Below are positions 60,457-64,000 of a DNA stretch of 64,000 nt, piece after piece; position 1 is the first letter of the stretch; each line of letters opens with the position of its first letter. The DNA is taken from positions 20,636,572 to 20,700,571 of the forward strand of contig NC_088800.1 of assembly GCF_011386835.1 (NCBI RefSeq). Reading direction: 5' to 3'. The notes under the pieces are model-generated. The model saw only the letters and a list, made by a program, of their open reading frames with translations. It made no database searches and had not been told where the DNA came from. This DNA comes from Chrysemys picta bellii (lineage: Eukaryota > Chordata > Testudines > Emydidae). A program made the translations under genes and the position numbers.

Positions 60457-61319
60457 TATATCTTTGCAGAATTTGACCAACTCTGTAGCTTAAGTTCTCT
60501 TTAGTGAGAATGTTATTTGATGAACAGCCGCAAAAATGCATCAGATAATACCCTAAATGAATAACCTGTTCTACTGTTTAACTAGCTTTAATAGAAGTAT
60601 AAGCATACAGGGTCAAGTATTGGCATGCTGGCGCCACAACCACATGCCAAATGCGGCGTTCATGTGTGCTCACATCCTGGCTTTGAAAAGCCTTCTCCCT
60701 ACACACAGAGGAATGGCTGAACCACCATCCCAAAGTTTTGGGAAAGTTCAGATCTGGATGCAGACTTAGATCTGTCCCTGTCCCTCTAATGGGACAACCA
60801 AAAACCCGCAGTGTCCCTCCCCTCAGCTTTTGAGAAAGTTCAGCTCCAGGGCTGCAGCTTGCAGTTCGGGTAGGAATAAGTTGTTTCAGAGGATTGCACC
60901 TTGCAGCCATTGGTGGGTCAGGGAGTACCTGTGGACTAACACAGAGACCATGTCCCTGACCTCTGAATTATGCTTCATTGCTCCCTTCTGGGTTTCATCA
61001 TATGAAGTTTCTGGGCGAATCAGCATAAGGGCAAACAACATCCAGGTGCAGGCTAGGCCCTGTGTGAAGAAAGATACATAGCCCATTGGGGTGAGTGAGA
61101 GGGTCAGAGAGATGGAGGAAGCCGGTAGTTCAGGGAACTCAGTGCTTTTTAGGATTTGGTGGGGTATGAGGACATTTCCAGAGCGGGTAACTATGCAAAG
61201 GGTGGAGGGAGAGGGGTAACATACTAGCGCATAAACATAGCTGGGTTCCCAATTAATGTGTCAAGTTGTGTGCATGTAGGAGATAGGAAATCTCCATTTA
61301 TTTCTTCTACATCCTTCTA

Positions 61320-64000
61320 TGTCCAAATAAGGAGGAGAGGATGGAAGATGATAAAATACAGGTAGGATATGATGAGAAACAGTCAAAAGAAAAAAAGTCC
61401 CATTCAATTACATCATGTAATGGCAGACAGCTAAAAAGTGACAAGTTTTTGAAGTGCTTGTATACCAGTGCTAAAAGTCTAAATAGTAAGATGGGTGAAC
61501 TAGAGTGCCTTGTATTAAATGAGGATATTGATATAATAAGCATCACAGAAGCTTGGTGGAATGAGGATAATCAATGGGACACAGTAATACCAGGGTAGAA
61601 AATATATCAGAAGGACAGAACAGGTCATGCTGGTGGGGAAGCCGCACTATATGTGAAAGAAAGCATAGAATCAAATGAAGTAAAAATCTTAAATGAACCA
61701 AACTGTACCATAGAATCCCTATGGATAATAATTCTATGCTTGAATAATAAGAATATAGCAGTAGGGATATATTACAGATCACCTGACCAGGATGGTGATA
61801 GTGACTGTGAAATGCTCAGGAAGATTAGAGAGGCCATTAAAATAAAAAACTCAATAATAATGGGGGATTTCAACTATCCCCATATTGACTGGGTACATGT
61901 CACCTCAGGAAGGGATGCTGAGATAAAGTTTCTTGACACCTTAAATGACTGCTTCTTGGAGCAGCTAGTCCTGGAACCCTCAAGAGGAGAGGCAATTCTT
62001 GATTTGGTCCTAAGTGGAGCACAGTTTCAGGTCCAAGAGGTGAATATAACTGGACTGAATATAGCTTGGTAATAGTAACCATAATATAATTCAATTTAAC
62101 ATCCTTGTGACAGGGAAAACACCATCACGGCCCAACACTGTAGCATTTCATTTCAGAAAGGGGAACTACACAAAAATGAGGAGGTTAGTGAAACAGAAAT
62201 TAAAAGGTACAGTACCAAAAGTAAAATCCCTGAAAGCTGCATGGAAACTTTTTAAAGACACCATAATAGAGGCTCAAATTGAATGTATACCCCAAATTAA
62301 AAAACATAGGAAGAGAACAAAAAAGAGCCACAGTGGCTAAACAATAAAGTAAAAGAAGCAGTGAGAGGCAAAAAGGCATCCTTTAAAAAGTGAAAGTTAA
62401 ATCCTAATGCGGAAAATAGAATGGAGCATAAACTCTGGCAAATGAAGTGTAAAAACATAATTAGGAAGGCCAAAAAATAATTTGAAGAACAGCTAGCCAA
62501 AGACTCAAAAAGTAATAGCAATATTTTTTTAAGTACATCAGAAGCAGGAAGCCTTCTAAACAACCAGTGAGGCCACTAGACGATCAAGATGCTAAAGAAG
62601 CACTCAAGGGTGATAAGGCCAGTGCAGAGAAACTAAATTAATTCTTTGCATTGGTCTTCACGGTTGAGGATGTGAGGGAGATTCCCAAACCTGAGCCATT
62701 TTTTATAGCTGACAAATCTGAGGAACTGTCCCAGATTGAGGTGTCGTTAGAGGAGGTTATGGAACAAATTGATAAACCTAACAGTAATAAGTCACGAGGC
62801 CCAGATGGTATTAACCCAAGAGTTCTGAAGGAACTCAAATGTGAAATTGCAGGACTACTAACTGTCGGCTGTAAATCAGCTTCTGTACCAAATGCCTGGA
62901 GGATAGCTAATGTGACGCCAATTTTTAACAAGGGCTCCAGAGGTGACCCTGGCAATTACAAGCTGGTAAGCCTGACTTCAGTACCGGGCAAACTGATTGA
63001 CATTAAAGAACAAAATTGTCAGACACATAGATGAACATAATTTGTTGGGGAATAGTCAACATGGTTTTTGTAAAGGGAAATCATGCCTCACCAATCCACT
63101 AGAATTCTTTGAGGGGGTCAACAAGCATGTGGACAAAGGAAATCCAGTGGATATAGTGTATTTAGATTTTCAGAAAGCCTTTGACAAGGTCCCTCACCAA
63201 AGGCTCTTAAGCAAAGTAAGCAGTCCTGGGATAAGAGGGAAGATCCTCTCATAGATTGGTAACTGGTTAAAAGATAAGAAACAAAGGGTAGGAATAAATG
63301 GTCAGTTTGCAGGATGGAGAGAGGTAAATAGTGGTGTCCCCCAGGAGTCTGTACTGGATCCAGTCCTATTCAACATAAATGAGCTGGAAAAAAGGGTGAA
63401 CAGTGAGGTGGCAAAATGTACAGATGATACAAAACTACTCAAGATAGTTAAGTCCCAGGCAGACTGTGAAGAGCTATAAAAGGATCTTTCACAACTGGGT
63501 GACTGGGCAACAAAGTGGCAGATGAAATTCAATGTTGATAAATGCAAAATAATGCACATTGGAAAACATAATCCCAACTAAACATATAAATGATGAGGTC
63601 TAAATTAGCTGTTACCTCTCAAGACAGAGATCTTAGAGTCATTGTGGATAGTTCTCTGAATACATCCACTCAATGTGCAGCGGCAGTCAAAAAAGCAAAC
63701 AGAATGTTGAGAATCATTAAGAAAGGGATAGATAATAAGACAAAAAAATATCATATTGCCTCTATATAAATCCATGATACGCCCACATCTTGAATACTGC
63801 ATGCAGATGTGGTCACCCCATCTCAAAAAAGATATATTGGCCTTGGAAAAGGTTCAGAAAAGGGCAACAAAAATTATTAGGGATTTGGAACAGCTGTCGT
63901 ATGAGGAGAAATTAATAAGATTGGGACTTTTCAGCTTGGAAAAGAGAAGACTAAGGGGGGATATGATAGAGGTCTATAAAATCATGACTGGTGTGGAGAA
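61320..64000 (+). pseudogene. CR1 LINE ORF2 relic (endonuclease and reverse transcriptase), runs off window
   Basis: Broken frames follow a CR1 ORF2 in order. The endonuclease part has NSKMGELECLVLNEDIDIIS, ITEAWW, SIIMGDFNYPHIDW and EAILDLVLSG. The reverse transcriptase has SNKSRGPDGINPRVLKEL, YLDFQKAFDKVPHQRLL and the catalytic-site remnant CTDDTKLL (normally xADD). A C-terminal part, MRPHLEYCMQMWSP and LGLFSLEKRRLRGDMIEVYK, reaches the edge. Several stops and frameshifts, and a short deletion after VPQESVLDPVLFN, make it inactive. It is antisense to SLC12A1. Confidence 0.9.

Larger units (their letters stand above)
59746..64000 (-). other. SLC12A1 intron 1, partial
   Basis: At least 4.3 kb. 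It holds a T-run (about 59871-59889), a mariner-type MITE and a long CR1 body. The part 60480-61250 has a reptile-repeat look (cccaaagttttgggaaagtt) but no assignable family. I saw no coding exon for the NKCC2 N-terminus up to 64000. Confidence 0.65.

Noticed and set aside
61320..64000. Functional LINE ORF
   Set aside because: Multiple stops and frameshifts, a changed catalytic motif (CTDD) and a deletion beside it show that it is dead.

Overview
The window is vertebrate nuclear DNA, most likely from a cryptodiran (hidden-necked) turtle. The evidence is a set of spliced vertebrate genes, many CR1 LINE fragments, tRNA-derived SINEs of the type known from cryptodiran turtles, old MIR SINEs, and many short non-autonomous hAT and Tc1/mariner elements. 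Species cannot be read from the sequence alone.

There are two real genes, both on the minus strand. At the left edge (1-1650) a CpG island holds the 5' end of DUT (dUTPase). One coding exon (436-587) encodes the nuclear-form N-terminus, and a short upstream exon (1312-1354) looks like an alternative mitochondrial first exon. The rest of DUT lies off the left edge. About 6 kb of repeat-rich intergenic DNA follows.

The rest of the window (about 7.4 kb to the right edge) is SLC12A1, the kidney Na-K-2Cl cotransporter NKCC2. I located 25 successive coding positions (exons 2-26, numbering the off-window start-codon exon as 1). They add up to 2880 nt (959 codons plus stop) with every splice phase agreeing. 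Exon 4 is present as two alternative 96-bp cassettes, one A/B-type and one F-type. Exon 1 with the start codon lies beyond the right edge. The order SLC12A1 then DUT in the same orientation matches other vertebrates.

The introns and the intergenic gap contain nested and single hAT elements with exact 8-bp target duplications, TA-flanked mariner-type MITEs, Cry-type SINEs, CR1 fragments (one long 5' CR1 body at 61.3-64 kb), an L2/CR1-like endonuclease fossil at 19.2-20.05 kb, and foldback retro-insertions with inverted 5' arms. No CRISPR, operon, prokaryotic or new defence-like system is present. Most open frames in the window are chance frames in repeats or GC-rich DNA. The points most worth a second look are the two-cassette exon 4, a GC-AG intron, the DUT alternative first exon, the three-level nested hAT, and the two foldback insertions near 4.3-4.8 kb.
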